Below are positions 9,928-19,109 of a DNA stretch of 64,000 nucleotides, one piece after another. Source of the DNA: Gordonia humi (GTDB lineage Bacteria; Actinomycetota; Actinomycetes; Mycobacteriales; Mycobacteriaceae); contig NZ_JACIFP010000001.1 of assembly GCF_014197435.1 (NCBI RefSeq), forward strand, positions 2,294,001 to 2,358,000, given 5' to 3'. The first letter of the stretch is position 1, and the number at the start of each line of letters is the position of its first letter. The position numbers and the translations under genes are program-made. The notes beneath the pieces were generated by a model that worked only from the letters and a program-made list of their open reading frames with translations, had not been told where the DNA came from and ran no database searches.

Positions 9928-11649
9928 ATGGCGACCACAGACTTCGACGTCCTCATCATCGGTTCGGGTTTCGGCGGCAGCGTCAGTGCGCTGCGGCTGG
10001 TCGAGAAGGGCTATCGCGTCGGTGTGATCGAAGCCGGCCGACGCTTCGAGGACGATCAGTTCGCGAAGACGAGCTGGCGACTCAACAAATGGCTGTGGGC
10101 GCCCAAGTTCGGCCTGTACGGTGTGCAGCGCATGCACTTCCTCAAGGACGTGCTGATCATGGCGGGCTCGGGCGTCGGCGGCGGGTCGCTCAACTACGCG
10201 AACACGCTCTACAAGCCGGGTAAGCCGTTCTTCACCGATCCGCAGTGGAACCACATCACCGACTGGGACGCCGAACTCACGCCGCACTACGAACAGGCTC
10301 GCCGCATGCTCGGCGTGGTCACCAATCCGACGTTCACCAACTCGGACGCGGTCATCAAGGAGGTCGCCGACGAGATGGGGGCGGGCGACACCTTCACCGC
10401 GACACCGGTCGGCGTGTTCTTCGGTGCCAAGACCGGCGGGACGGGGGCACCGGGCGAGACGGTGCCCGACCCCTACTTCGGGGGCGCGGGTCCCGACCGC
10501 ACCGCGTGCACCGAGTGCGGCGCCTGCATGACGGGGTGCCGGGTGGGCGCGAAGAACACGCTGATGAAGAACTATCTCGGCCTGGCCGAGCGCAACGGCG
10601 CCCGGATCATCGATCGCACCACCGTCGACGGTCTGGTGCAGACGGCGGACGGTTCGTGGCGAGTCGAGACGCACGGCTCGTCGTCCTGGGGTCCGTTCGG
10701 TGCGCGACGCCGGACGTTCACGGCCGGTCAGGTGATCGTCGCCGCCGGCACGTTCAACACACAGAAGATCATGCACGCCGCCAAGGGCTCGACGCTGCCG
10801 GATCTGTCGGACTCGCTGGGGGTGCTGACGCGTACCAACTCGGAGTCGATCATGGGGGCGATGGCGGCGAAGTACGATCCCGCGCGCGACTTCTCCGAGG
10901 GCGTGGCGATCACGTCGTCGTTCTACCCGGAGGAGAACACGCACGTCGAACCGGTTCGGTACGGCAAGGGGTCGAATGCGATCGCGTACCTCCAGACCGT
11001 GATGACCGAGGGAGGCAGCGTCGCCGATCGATTCACGCAGTTCCTGAAGGCCGTCATCACGAACCCGCTGGTCCTGGTCCGCCTGCTGTACGTGCGCAAG
11101 TGGAGCCAGCGGACCGTGATCGCGCTGGTGATGCAGAACAGCAACAATTCACTGACGACGTTCGTCCGCAAGCGCGGTCCGTTCAAGTACGTCACGAGCA
11201 AGCAGGGGCACGGCGAACCGAATCCGACGTGGATCCCGAAGGGCAATGAGGCCACGGCCAGGATCGCGTCCAAACTGCCGAAAGGCATCGCCGGCGGTAC
11301 GTGGGGCGACGTCATCAACATGCCGATGACCGCCCATTACCTCGGCGGCTGCGTGATCTCCGACGATCCCGCGACCGGCGTCATCGACCCCTACCACCGC
11401 GTGTGGAACTACCCGACGCTGCACGTCACCGACGGTGCCGCGATCACCGCGAACCTGGGCGTGAACCCGTCGCTGTCGATCTCGGCGCAGGCCGAGCGCG
11501 CCATCTCGTTCTGGCCGAACAAGGGGGAGCAGGACCCCCGCCCCCGCCAGGGCTCGGACTACCGGCGCCTCGATCCCGTCGCGCCGAACTCGCCGGTGGT
11601 TCCCGAGGGGGCTCCGGGCGCGCTGCGCCTGTCGATCATCCCGGTGTAG
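9928..11649 (+). CDS. choD: GMC-type oxidoreductase, ChoD-like putative cholesterol oxidase
   Basis: A 573-residue flavoprotein in the exact position of M. tuberculosis choD (Rv3409c). The FAD-binding Rossmann motif is at the N terminus (VLIIGSGFGGSVSA), a second flavin motif is GSGVGGGSLNYANTLY near residue 79, and the C terminus carries HYLGGCVISDDPATGVIDPYHRVW and the GMC-type HVTDGAAITANLGVNPSLSISAQAER. A cysteine cluster, CTECGACMTGCRVGAKN near residue 195, is kept in this subfamily. The annotation as cholesterol oxidase is traditional and weakly supported for ChoD itself. A TAGTAT box ends eight bases before the ATG, suggesting a leaderless message, and TGACAATGGTCA (9901-9912) is a possible operator. 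Confidence 0.85.
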   Translation: MATTDFDVLIIGSGFGGSVSALRLVEKGYRVGVIEAGRRFEDDQFAKTSWRLNKWLWAPKFGLYGVQRMHFLKDVLIMAGSGVGGGSLNYANTLYKPGKPFFTDPQWNHITDWDAELTPHYEQARRMLGVVTNPTFTNSDAVIKEVADEMGAGDTFTATPVGVFFGAKTGGTGAPGETVPDPYFGGAGPDRTACTECGACMTGCRVGAKNTLMKNYLGLAERNGARIIDRTTVDGLVQTADGSWRVETHGSSSWGPFGARRRTFTAGQVIVAAGTFNTQKIMHAAKGSTLPDLSDSLGVLTRTNSESIMGAMAAKYDPARDFSEGVAITSSFYPEENTHVEPVRYGKGSNAIAYLQTVMTEGGSVADRFTQFLKAVITNPLVLVRLLYVRKWSQRTVIALVMQNSNNSLTTFVRKRGPFKYVTSKQGHGEPNPTWIPKGNEATARIASKLPKGIAGGTWGDVINMPMTAHYLGGCVISDDPATGVIDPYHRVWNYPTLHVTDGAAITANLGVNPSLSISAQAERAISFWPNKGEQDPRPRQGSDYRRLDPVAPNSPVVPEGAPGALRLSIIPV

Positions 11650-11670
11650 GCGCGCCCGCAACGCCGGTGA

Positions 11671-13179
11671 TCAGTGCGCCGCCACGAAGTCCTTCGAGCG
11701 GATCAGGACCAGTGCCAGGACGCCGCCGACCACGGCGAGTCCACCGCTGACCCAGAGGAGTTCGTTCAGGGCGGAGGCGAACGACGAGCCGACGGCGCCC
11801 GCGAGTTCGCTTTGGAACGGTGCGGGCGCGTGGTCGATGACCGCGGACTGTTGGCCGGCGCTGACCGCGCTGGCGATGTCGTTCGGGTTGATCGCCGTCG
11901 TCGCGTCGTCGCTCAGGCGGGACTGCAGTCCGCGAACGATCGCCGAGGAGAACAGGGTGCCGTACACCGCGATGCCGACGGCGATGCCGACCTGGCGGAA
12001 GGTGTTGTTCACGCCCGAGGCCATGCCGGAGCGCGCCACCGGAACCACGCCGACCGCGGTCGATGCGAGCGGTGGATTCACCAGACCGCCGCCGATGCCT
12101 GCGACGATGAATCCGGCGATCAGATGGGTCCACGAGCTGTCGGCGTCGATTCCGGCCATGAGGAACAGCCCGACGCCGACCAGGACCAGGCCGGGGCCGA
12201 TCATCCAGCGAGTCGGGAGCTTCTCGGTGAGTCGGCCGGCGATCGTCGCGACGACCATCGTCGCACCGGAGAACACCAACAGGCGCAGGCCGGCTTGGAA
12301 CGCGCTCAGGCCGAGCTGGTTCTGCAGGTAGAGGACCAGGTACATCATCATCGCGAACGCCGATCCGTTCATGCAGAACGCGGCGATCGATCCGCCGACG
12401 AAGGTCGGGACGCGGAAGAGGTCGAGGTCGAACATCGGCTCGCGGATCTTCCATTCGATGATCCCGAAGGCGATGAGCAGGACGGCCGCGGCGATGAAGC
12501 AGGTGATCGCGGTGCTGTCGGTCCACGACTTCTCGCCGGCCTCCGTGAAACCGAAGATCAAGAGGAACAGACCGACGGTGAAGGTGATCATTCCGGCCCA
12601 GTCGATGCGGCGGGCGTGCGGCGCCTTCGACTCGGACATGAGGAAGTACGTCAGCACCAACGCGAGGACGCCGAACGGCAGGTTGACGTAGAAGATCCCG
12701 CGCCAGCTGATGCCGGTGGTGAGGGTGCCGCCGAGGATCGGGCCGAGGGCGGTGGCGATACCGGTCACGGCGCCCCACACGCCGAACGCGATACCGCGGT
12801 CGCGGCCGTGGAAGTTGGCCGCGAGAATCGCCAGGCTCGTCGCGAACAGCATGGCGCCGCCGATGCCCTGCGCGGCGCGGGAGCCGATGAGCATCTCGGG
12901 GCTGACCGCGGCTCCGCACAGGGCCGAGCCCGCGGTGAAGATCGCCAGGCCGACGCCGAAGACCAGGCGCCGTCCGAACCGGTCGGCGAGCGAACCGGCG
13001 GTCAGCAGGAGAGAGGCGAGAGTGAGCGCGTAGGCGTCGGTGACCCACTGGAGGTCGGTGAAGCTCGCGTGCAGATCGCGTTCTATGTCGGGGAGGGCGA
13101 CCGTCACGATCGTCACGTCGAGCAGCAGCATGAACGTGCCGATGCAGACGATGACGAGTGTCCACCACTTGCGTTCCAC
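11671..13179 (-). CDS. DHA2-family MFS drug exporter (EmrB/QacA type, 14 membrane helices)
   Basis: A hydrophobic protein of about 502 residues with the 14-helix layout of EmrB/QacA proton antiporters. Motif C and D1 features are visible: LLDVTIVTVALPDIERDL in helix 1, WVTDAYALTLASLLLTAGSLADRFGRR (motif A loop), and GPILGGTLTTGISWRGIFYVNLP (motif C). Such pumps export dyes, antiseptics or drugs; the substrate here is unknown. The open frame reaches 13215, but GGAAGG seven bases before the GTG at 13177-13179 marks the likelier start. Convergent with choD and not in an operon; no regulator gene is adjacent. Confidence 0.9.
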   Translation of the reverse strand: MERKWWTLVIVCIGTFMLLLDVTIVTVALPDIERDLHASFTDLQWVTDAYALTLASLLLTAGSLADRFGRRLVFGVGLAIFTAGSALCGAAVSPEMLIGSRAAQGIGGAMLFATSLAILAANFHGRDRGIAFGVWGAVTGIATALGPILGGTLTTGISWRGIFYVNLPFGVLALVLTYFLMSESKAPHARRIDWAGMITFTVGLFLLIFGFTEAGEKSWTDSTAITCFIAAAVLLIAFGIIEWKIREPMFDLDLFRVPTFVGGSIAAFCMNGSAFAMMMYLVLYLQNQLGLSAFQAGLRLLVFSGATMVVATIAGRLTEKLPTRWMIGPGLVLVGVGLFLMAGIDADSSWTHLIAGFIVAGIGGGLVNPPLASTAVGVVPVARSGMASGVNNTFRQVGIAVGIAVYGTLFSSAIVRGLQSRLSDDATTAINPNDIASAVSAGQQSAVIDHAPAPFQSELAGAVGSSFASALNELLWVSGGLAVVGGVLALVLIRSKDFVAAH

Positions 13180-13244
13180 TCGAATACCTTCCGTTGTCGT
13201 GTCAGGAGAAGTCAACCAGTCCTCACACGACTACCGTTATCCAG

Positions 13245-13586
13245 ATGAACCCAGAGTGGCGAGACGCACGTGTCGAACACATCCGAGCGTTGATCGGTCA
13301 GGCGGCACCCGGCGTCGTCGAAGAGGCGAAGTGGAAGAAGGCGTCGAACCCCGACGGCGTGCCGACGTTCACGCTCGACGGTCTGATCTGCACGGTGGAG
13401 ACCTATAAGGACAAGGTGAAGGTCACGTTCGCCAAGGGTGCGTCACTGCCCGATCCGGCGAAGGTCTTCAATGCGAGTCTGACCGCTGGAACCCGGCGCG
13501 CCGTGGATCTGACGGAGTCCGACGTCCTCGACGACGACGCGTTCGTAGCGCTGATCCAGGCCGCGGTGGCGTTGAATCAGGCGTAG
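13245..13586 (+). CDS. DUF1801 domain protein
   Basis: A 113-residue soluble protein of the YdhG/DUF1801 family, related in fold to frataxin-like proteins. The family pattern is seen as VEHIRALIGQAAPGVVEEAKWKKASNPDGVPTFTLDGLICTVETYKDKVKVTFAKGASLPDP and the C-terminal AGTRRAVDLTESDVLDDDAFVALIQAAV. The ATG at 13245 has a CGTTAT box just upstream rather than a ribosome site, so the transcript may be leaderless. Divergent from the exporter gene and sharing its short promoter region. Biochemical role unknown. Confidence 0.8.
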   Translation: MNPEWRDARVEHIRALIGQAAPGVVEEAKWKKASNPDGVPTFTLDGLICTVETYKDKVKVTFAKGASLPDPAKVFNASLTAGTRRAVDLTESDVLDDDAFVALIQAAVALNQA

Positions 13587-13588
13587 TG

Positions 13589-13664
13589 GGAATCACCGCC
13601 GCGTGATGGACGGCCGGCGATGAACTGACGCGCCGTGAGCGATCGATCCCACGGCGGTGATTCC
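13589..13664. terminator. Long inverted repeat between two convergent genes
   Basis: GGAATCACCGCCG (13589-13601) and CGGCGGTGATTCC (13652-13664) pair perfectly over 13 bases across a 50-base loop. It sits exactly between the 3' ends of the DUF1801 gene and cysE, so a two-way terminator is likely; the large loop is unusual. Confidence 0.55.
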
Positions 13665-13669
13665 GGGTT

Positions 13670-14248
13670 TCAGATGTACAGCGCCGGATCGGCGTACGGA
13701 TCGGTCGTCGACGCGCCGGGCTTCGACGTCGCGGCCAGTCCGACGGCGACGTGACCGGACGGGACGTCGCGGACGACCACCGCGTTGGCGCCGACCTTGG
13801 CGTCGTCGCCGAGGGTGATCGGGCCCAGCACCTTGGCTCCGGCGCCGATGAGGACCCGGTCGCCGACGGTGGGGTGACGTTTGCCCTTGTTCATGCTGAC
13901 TCCGCCGAGGGTGGAGCCGTGGAACATGACGACGTCCTCGCCGATCTCGGTGGTCTCGCCGATCACGACCCCCATCCCGTGGTCGATGAACATGCGGCGT
14001 CCGATGGTCGCGCCGGGATGGATCTCGATGCCGGTCATGAATCGGGAGAACTGCGACAGCAGGCGGGCCGGAAGGCGAAGCGCGCCACCGGCATTCCACA
14101 TGCGATGCGACACCCGGTGCGTCCACAGAGCATGGACGCCGGGGTAGGCGAGCGCGATCTCGATGAAACCGCGCGCCGCGGGATCCCGCTCCTGCGCGAC
14201 CTGCACGTCTTCGCGCAGGTCGCGCAGGAGCCGGGACAGGGCTGACAT
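13670..14248 (-). CDS. cysE: Serine O-acetyltransferase CysE
   Basis: Makes O-acetylserine from serine and acetyl-CoA, the first step of cysteine synthesis. The 192-residue protein is of the shorter bacterial type, with helical N terminus and a left-handed beta helix of hexapeptide repeats (about 65-165). Diagnostic stretches are [33 protein letters not shown] with the active-site His-Gly, and [33 protein letters not shown]. The ATG overlaps the cysK stop by one base (TGATG), so the two are coupled and the enzymes probably form the cysteine synthase complex; the C terminus ends in Ile, as needed for docking into CysK. Confidence 0.96.
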   Translation of the reverse strand: MSALSRLLRDLREDVQVAQERDPAARGFIEIALAYPGVHALWTHRVSHRMWNAGGALRLPARLLSQFSRFMTGIEIHPGATIGRRMFIDHGMGVVIGETTEIGEDVVMFHGSTLGGVSMNKGKRHPTVGDRVLIGAGAKVLGPITLGDDAKVGANAVVVRDVPSGHVAVGLAATSKPGASTTDPYADPALYI

Positions 14249-15186
14249 CAGTCGACCAGGCCTTCGAAGAGCGCAGTCGAGAGGTAACGCTCGCCGAAGT
14301 CCGGGAGCACGACGACGATGGTCTTACCCGCGAACTCGGGCCGCTTGGCGACCTGCGACGCGGCCGCCAGCGCGGCACCGGAGGAGATGCCCACGAGCAG
14401 GCCCTCTTCGGTGGCGGCGCGGCGCGCGTACTTCAGCGAGGTGTCGATGTTGATGTCGATGACCTCGTCGTAGACGTCGCGGTCGAGGACCTCGGGGACG
14501 AAGTTGGCGCCGAGGCCCTGGATCTTGTGCGGGCCGGCGGGGCCGCCGTTGAGGATCGGCGACTCCTCGGGCTCGACGGCGAAGATCTTGACCTCGGGCT
14601 TGCGCGACTTGACGACCTGGCCGATACCGGTGATGGTGCCGCCGGTGCCGATGCCTGCGACGACGGCGTCGACTCCGCCGTCGGTGTCGGCCCAGATCTC
14701 CTCGGCGGTGGTCTTGCGGTGGATCTCGGCGTTCGCCTCGTTGGCGAACTGACGGGCCAGGACCGCGCCCGGACGCTCACCGGCGACCTTCTCGGCGGCG
14801 GCGACGGCGCCCGCCATGCCGTCGGCGGGCGCGGTCAGGATGAGCTCGGCGCCGAACGCGCGGAGCAGCGCACGACGCTCCTTCGACATCGACTCGGGCA
14901 TCGTCAGGACGACGTTGTAGCCGCGGGCGGCGCCGACCATCGCCAGTGCGATACCGGTGTTGCCGGAGGTGGCCTCGACGATGGTGCCGCCAGCGGGCAG
15001 CTCACCCGACGCCTCGGCGGCGTCGACGATGGCGACCCCGATGCGGTCCTTCACCGAATTGGTCGGGTTGTAGTACTCGAGCTTGGCGAGCACGGTGGCT
15101 TCAGCGCCGTCGGTGACCCGGTTGAGGCGGACCAGCGGGGTGCGGCCGATGAGCGCGGTGGCGTCGTCGAAAACGTTGGCAGACAT
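14248..15186 (-). CDS. cysK: Cysteine synthase A (O-acetylserine sulfhydrylase) CysK
   Basis: PLP enzyme that joins O-acetylserine and sulfide to give cysteine. 312 residues, normal length. The PLP lysine is in [11 protein letters not shown] near residue 44, the substrate loop [18 protein letters not shown] near 69-85, the phosphate-binding [12 protein letters not shown] near 177, and the PXXSGA-type [11 protein letters not shown] near 265. AGGAG lies five bases before the ATG. A 24-codon reading frame ending in Cys-Arg and an 11-bp inverted repeat lie in the leader (15314-15439), suggesting attenuation by cysteine supply. Confidence 0.97.
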   Translation of the reverse strand: MSANVFDDATALIGRTPLVRLNRVTDGAEATVLAKLEYYNPTNSVKDRIGVAIVDAAEASGELPAGGTIVEATSGNTGIALAMVGAARGYNVVLTMPESMSKERRALLRAFGAELILTAPADGMAGAVAAAEKVAGERPGAVLARQFANEANAEIHRKTTAEEIWADTDGGVDAVVAGIGTGGTITGIGQVVKSRKPEVKIFAVEPEESPILNGGPAGPHKIQGLGANFVPEVLDRDVYDEVIDINIDTSLKYARRAATEEGLLVGISSGAALAAASQVAKRPEFAGKTIVVVLPDFGERYLSTALFEGLVD

Positions 15187-15313
15187 GCGAACTCCTGTGT
15201 CTCAGGGATGTGGAGAGGAAGGCATCACGCGAGTGCGTGAAAGATTCTGGGGCTCGTGAGCGCCGGGCATGCGCCGTCGACGATGCGAGGGCGCAGGGTA
15301 CGGGCCTGGCGCT

Positions 15314-15388
15314 CTATCGACAGTGATCGGTGAGTAGGTGAACCGTGTGAGCGAACAAGGCGAGGGACAGGTGACGGCTGTGGTCCAC
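15314..15388 (-). CDS. Probable cysteine-responsive leader peptide upstream of cysK
   Basis: A 24-residue reading frame starts at a GTG with a strong GAGGAGG site five bases upstream. The peptide is histidine- and leucine-rich and ends Asp-His-Cys-Arg before TAG. Actinobacterial sulfur genes often carry short leader peptides ending in Cys-Arg, where ribosome progress over the cysteine codon is thought to sense Cys-tRNA. The frame ends 127 bases before cysK, and the region between includes a small hairpin (TCACGC-ACTC-GCGTGA). Assignment rests on the ribosome site, ending and position. Confidence 0.5.
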   Translation of the reverse strand: MDHSRHLSLALFAHTVHLLTDHCR

Positions 15389-15439
15389 CGTGTCCTCCTC
15401 GAATCTCGTCAGTTCTAAAGCTGTCCAACACAGCCGTCA
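15372..15439. promoter_or_regulatory. 11-bp inverted repeat in the cysK leader
   Basis: TGACGGCTGTG (15372-15382) and CACAGCCGTCA (15429-15439) are perfect complements separated by 46 bases. On the minus strand the loop holds the ribosome site and start codon of the leader peptide, and the 3' arm lies in its first codons. Folding would therefore control access to that start or be opened by its translation. Confidence 0.5.
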
Positions 15440-15482
15440 TCCAGTCTAATCCCGCGGCGTTCACGCGCGCAGTCGAGACCCC

Positions 15483-16079
15483 TCAATCCAGTCCGCGGGC
15501 CGCGAGAGTCTCGGCGAAGCCGTCCGCGGTCTGCAATGTGGCCAGCACCGCCGGTGCCAGGAGGACGGTCGGGGTGGGTCGCAGGCCGCGGGCGCGACGG
15601 GCCTCGTCGACCTGGTTGAAGACCTGTGCGATCAGCGGGATGCTGCGGATCGTCAGTGCGAACGTCATCGCGATCAGGTCCGTGCGGACACCGAGCCGGG
15701 CCAGCGGCGACATCGCCGTCGTCAGCGCGGAGAGGATGTCGGAGGTGCGGGTGGTCAGGGTGACCACTGCGGCCAGGCACACCGACGCGAACAGGATCGC
15801 GGTGACGATGAGCGCGTTGCGCCAATCCGACAGGATCCACTGCAGGACGAACAGTGCGATGAGAAGCCACACCACCCCGCGGATCTGAATCCAGACCAGC
15901 TTCGCGGGAACCCAGGCGAGGACGAACGACGCGGCCGCCGCCCCGATCGCGATGCCCGCGGCCATCGGTGAGCGCACCACGATCGTCATCGTGATGATCG
16001 ACGCCGCGAGGAGGACGAACTTCAGGCCCGCCGGGAGCCGGTGAAGGACGGAGGCGCCCGGAACGTAGACGCCGATCAC
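15483..16079 (-). CDS. bioN: Energy-coupling factor transmembrane protein BioN/EcfT
   Basis: A 198-residue integral membrane protein with four to five helices, the T component of a biotin ECF transporter. The family's coupling motif near the C terminus is recognisable in VDEARRARGLR (an Ala-Arg-Gly signature that contacts the ATPase). N-terminal GASVLHRLPAGLKFVLLAASIITMTIVV is typical of EcfT. The start overlaps the bioM stop by ATGA. Together with BioM and BioY it imports biotin at the cost of ATP. Confidence 0.9.
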   Translation of the reverse strand: MIGVYVPGASVLHRLPAGLKFVLLAASIITMTIVVRSPMAAGIAIGAAAASFVLAWVPAKLVWIQIRGVVWLLIALFVLQWILSDWRNALIVTAILFASVCLAAVVTLTTRTSDILSALTTAMSPLARLGVRTDLIAMTFALTIRSIPLIAQVFNQVDEARRARGLRPTPTVLLAPAVLATLQTADGFAETLAARGLD

Positions 16080-16762
16080 GCCATCGCCCGACGGTAGTAC
16101 TCCAGCGCGGCCGACGGCTCGTCGTCGGCCGCCACTCGGCCGTCGTCGATCACGAGGACCCTGTCGTAGTCGGCGAGGAACCCCAGATCGTGGGAGAGGA
16201 CGATCAGCTGTTCGTCCAGTCCGGCGAAGGTCTCCTTGAGCATCAGGGAGTTGCGAAGATCGAGCATCGTCGTCGGCTCGTCCGCGACGAGGACCGACGG
16301 CCCCAACACCATCACCGAGGCGAGTGCGAGGAGCTGCTTCTGGCCGCCGGAGAGCTGATGGGCGGGTTGGTCCGCGTGGGCGTCGAGACCGAAGTCGGAC
16401 AGCACCGAGAGCGCGCGGGCCTTGCGCTCGGCCTTATCTTTCACCGTGCGGGAGAGCGACAGTTCGATGTCTTCGGCGACGGTCGGCATGATGATCTGCC
16501 GGTCGGGGTCGGAGAAGATGAAACCGACGTCGCGTCGTACGGCGCGCTTGTTCTTGCGGACGTCGAGCCCGTTGACGGTCACCGTGCCGCGGTCGGGAAG
16601 GATCAGACCGTTGATCATCCGGGCGAGTGTCGACTTGCCCGATCCGTTGGCGCCGACGATCCCGATGCGACGCTGCGTCAGGCTCAGGGAGATGCCGTGG
16701 AGGACGGGGCGGTCGCCGTAGCTGTGGGCGACGTCGTCGAAGACGATGGACCGCTCAGGCAT
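16076..16762 (-). CDS. bioM: Energy-coupling factor ATPase BioM
   Basis: ABC-type ATPase of 228 residues, typical of the short single-ATPase ECF systems. Walker A is GANGSGKST (about 37-45), Q-loop region FIFSDPDRQIIMPTV, signature LSGGQKQLLALASVM near 137, Walker B VLVADEPT near 158, H-loop VLSHDLGFL near 188. It overlaps bioY by eight bases and bioN by four, so all three are co-translated. Energises biotin uptake through BioN and BioY. Confidence 0.93.
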   Translation of the reverse strand: MPERSIVFDDVAHSYGDRPVLHGISLSLTQRRIGIVGANGSGKSTLARMINGLILPDRGTVTVNGLDVRKNKRAVRRDVGFIFSDPDRQIIMPTVAEDIELSLSRTVKDKAERKARALSVLSDFGLDAHADQPAHQLSGGQKQLLALASVMVLGPSVLVADEPTTMLDLRNSLMLKETFAGLDEQLIVLSHDLGFLADYDRVLVIDDGRVAADDEPSAALEYYRRAMA

Positions 16763-17351
16763 GCTTACGGCGAAGGGGCGTGATGAGACCGGGCCGCCCG
16801 CGGTGGACCGGTGCCGCCACCAAGGCCGCGACCACCGCCTTGATGATGTCGCCCCAGACGAAGAGTCCGTTGGTTCCCAGGGCTTCGCCGAACGACATGT
16901 CGGCGCGGATCATCAGGCCGATGGTGCCGCACAGATAGATCACCAGCATGCCGCCGACGAGGTTGATGACTATGCCCAGCACGATGTTGTATCGAGGCAT
17001 CATCAGCGCGGTGAGCAGACCGATCACGATCACTGCGGGTAAGAAGCCGATGAAGAATCCGGCGGTCGGCGCGCTCAGAGACACCAGTCCCGTCCGCCCT
17101 CCGGCGAGGATCGGCAGACCCGCGATCGCCAACACCATGAAGATGACGACGGCGAGCGTGCCCTTCTTCGGGCCGAGGATCGCGCCGGCCAGCATCACGC
17201 CGAGAGTCTGCAGCGTGATGGGGACGCCCGCGGACAGGTTGATCTGACCGGGGAGTCCGAGCACGGCGATCAGCGCTGCGAACACGGCGGCCTGCGCGAG
17301 ATCCGACAGTGAGAGAGCCCACGGGCGGCTGGCGGCGTACGAGTTGGTCAC
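16755..17351 (-). CDS. bioY: Biotin-specific substrate-binding membrane protein BioY
   Basis: A 198-residue six-helix membrane protein, the biotin-binding S component. The BioY signature GVPITLQTLGVMLAGAILGPKKG (about 42-64) and the following YLxxGxxGLPxFAGG-like segment, here VLAIAGLPILAGGRTGL, are clear. GTG start at 17349-17351. It heads the bioYMN operon, divergent from the kinase gene with about 80 bases between. No clear BirA/BioR-type operator was recognised in that gap. Confidence 0.93.
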   Translation of the reverse strand: MTNSYAASRPWALSLSDLAQAAVFAALIAVLGLPGQINLSAGVPITLQTLGVMLAGAILGPKKGTLAVVIFMVLAIAGLPILAGGRTGLVSLSAPTAGFFIGFLPAVIVIGLLTALMMPRYNIVLGIVINLVGGMLVIYLCGTIGLMIRADMSFGEALGTNGLFVWGDIIKAVVAALVAAPVHRGRPGLITPLRRKHA

Positions 17352-17434
17352 CGGATCATCGTAGTTTGTGCGGTGCGCCGGAAGAGAATCGTGCTCGAGC
17401 CGCGACGGCGATGTACCCGGGATGACAAGATTGC

Positions 17435-18826
17435 TTGGTGGAATTCACGGAGATCGCCGGGTATCGGATCATTCGTCGGCTCGGTGCCGGCGGCATGGGG
17501 CAGGTGTTCCTCGTCGAACACCCGCGACTGCCCCGGCGGGACGCGTTGAAACTGCTCGACGCGGGAGTGTCGCGGAGCGACGACTTCAAGACGCGATTCC
17601 AGAGGGAAGCCGACATCCTTGCGCAGTTCAGCCATCCGAACATCGTGATGCTGTACGACCGTGGCGAGGTCGACGATCGGCTGTGGATCACCATGGAGTA
17701 CGTCGAGGGCACTGACGCCGGCGCTCTGGTCGCCGACCGTGGACCGCTCGACGCGGGCACTGTTCTGACGCTGGTGGGCGGTGCCGGCGCAGCGCTCGAC
17801 TACGCGTGGCGCAAGCGCCGAGTGACTCACCGCGACGTGAAGCCGGAGAACATCCTCATCGGGTTCGACGACGACGGTATCGAGTCCGTGAAGCTCGCCG
17901 ACTTCGGCATCGCGAAGGCCGCGGGGGTGGCGACGTCGTTGACGTCGACCGGCACCACCGTCGGCACCATGCTGTACGTGTCGCCGGAGGCCATCGAAGG
18001 GCGTGATCTGGACGATCGCGCCGACCTGTACTCGCTCGGCTGTACGGCGTTCCACTTGCTCACCGGTCGGCCGCCGTTCTCCGGATCATCGGTGACGGCG
18101 TTGCTGGCGGCGCATCTGCACCGGACGCCGCCGCGCGCGAGCGAGGCGAACACCCACCTGTCGCCGTCCGTCGACGCGCTGTTCGCGAAGGTGTTGGCCA
18201 AGGATCCGGAGGCGCGCTACGACTCATGCGGTGAGTTCGTCGACGATCTTGCGCGGGCACTGCGCGGTGAACCGATCAGCGCGTTCGCATCGACGGTGAT
18301 TGCGCCGCACCGGACGATGGACCCCCGGCCGGTCACGAAGAACACGACGCTGATCGCCGCGGTCACGGCGATTGCGGTGCTGCTCGTCGTGGGTGTCGCG
18401 GTGGCGCTCGGTGTGTACGTCGCCGGAGGCGACGATCGGGCGCCGGTGGCGGCAGCGCCGTCGACGACGCAGTGGGCGTCGGTGACGAAGACGGTCACGG
18501 CGACGGCCGAATCCACGACGCGCACGACCACTCAGGAGGAGCCGACGTGGACTCCGGACGAGACCACGACGACGCAGGCGGTCGTCGAACCGTACGAGGG
18601 GATGCCGTGCGATCCCTCGGAGTTCGGCGACCGGTCCGCCGACGGCACGCTCGGCTGCAGTGGGCTCGAAGGATCGTGGGTGGATCTGACGAATCAGGAC
18701 CATGAGACCGTCGAATTCGGTGCCCCGTGCGCTGAGCCGGGTGTGCGAGCCCGAGTCACAGCGACCGAACGGATCGTCACCTGCCGGATCGCCGCGTCGG
18801 GCGGCAGCTACTCGTGGCAGGACTGA
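17435..18826 (+). CDS. Membrane Ser/Thr protein kinase (Hanks type, PknF/PknH-like)
   Basis: 463 residues. The cytoplasmic kinase domain (about 8-280) has the Gly loop LGAGGMGQVF, the ATP-contacting lysine in DALKLLD (K39), catalytic HRDVKPEN at 132-139, DFG at 156-158 and the SPE triad at 183-185. One membrane helix follows near 305-330 (LIAAVTAIAVLLVVGVAVALGVYVA), then a Thr-rich linker and an extracellular domain with four cysteines, probably in two disulfides. Start is TTG 17435 or GTG 17438; both give the same protein within one residue. A close but ruined copy lies at 46.3-47.65 kb. The signal sensed is unknown. Confidence 0.9.
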   Translation: MVEFTEIAGYRIIRRLGAGGMGQVFLVEHPRLPRRDALKLLDAGVSRSDDFKTRFQREADILAQFSHPNIVMLYDRGEVDDRLWITMEYVEGTDAGALVADRGPLDAGTVLTLVGGAGAALDYAWRKRRVTHRDVKPENILIGFDDDGIESVKLADFGIAKAAGVATSLTSTGTTVGTMLYVSPEAIEGRDLDDRADLYSLGCTAFHLLTGRPPFSGSSVTALLAAHLHRTPPRASEANTHLSPSVDALFAKVLAKDPEARYDSCGEFVDDLARALRGEPISAFASTVIAPHRTMDPRPVTKNTTLIAAVTAIAVLLVVGVAVALGVYVAGGDDRAPVAAAPSTTQWASVTKTVTATAESTTRTTTQEEPTWTPDETTTTQAVVEPYEGMPCDPSEFGDRSADGTLGCSGLEGSWVDLTNQDHETVEFGAPCAEPGVRARVTATERIVTCRIAASGGSYSWQD

Positions 18827-18842
18827 AATGCCGCGATCACTG

Positions 18843-18878
18843 TCAACACTGGGATCTCCGTCAGCACTGGGATCTCCG
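18843..18878. repeat. Two tandem 18-base repeats
   Basis: TCAACACTGGGATCTCCG is followed directly by TCAGCACTGGGATCTCCG, with one difference. It lies in the 283-base gap after the kinase gene. No gene is visible in that gap; the repeat has no clear role. Confidence 0.8.
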
Positions 18879-19109
18879 TCGGCGTCGACCAGTCGCCCAC
18901 GAACATTCGAACCAGACTGATTCTTGTGCGCCGTCGTCGGATGGGAGATTCCGGCGCGGGTGGACACTGTTGGACGATCAGTGTGATCGCAGCAGGTGGG
19001 GTACGTGATCGACGGCTCGACGGTCGCGTATATCCCGGCGGGAGGAGGCGCGCAAGAGGCGTAGTCGCCCGGCCCTGAGAGCGCCGATTCCGCCACTACG
19101 TTCTGTGCT

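Noticed and set aside
15225..15464. 79-codon minus-strand frame upstream of cysK
   Set aside because: It would overlap the leader-peptide frame and has no ribosome site; the 24-codon frame has a strong one.
18843..18878. Short tandem repeat considered as a CRISPR or attachment site
   Set aside because: Only two adjacent copies with no spacers, no cas genes and no integrase nearby.
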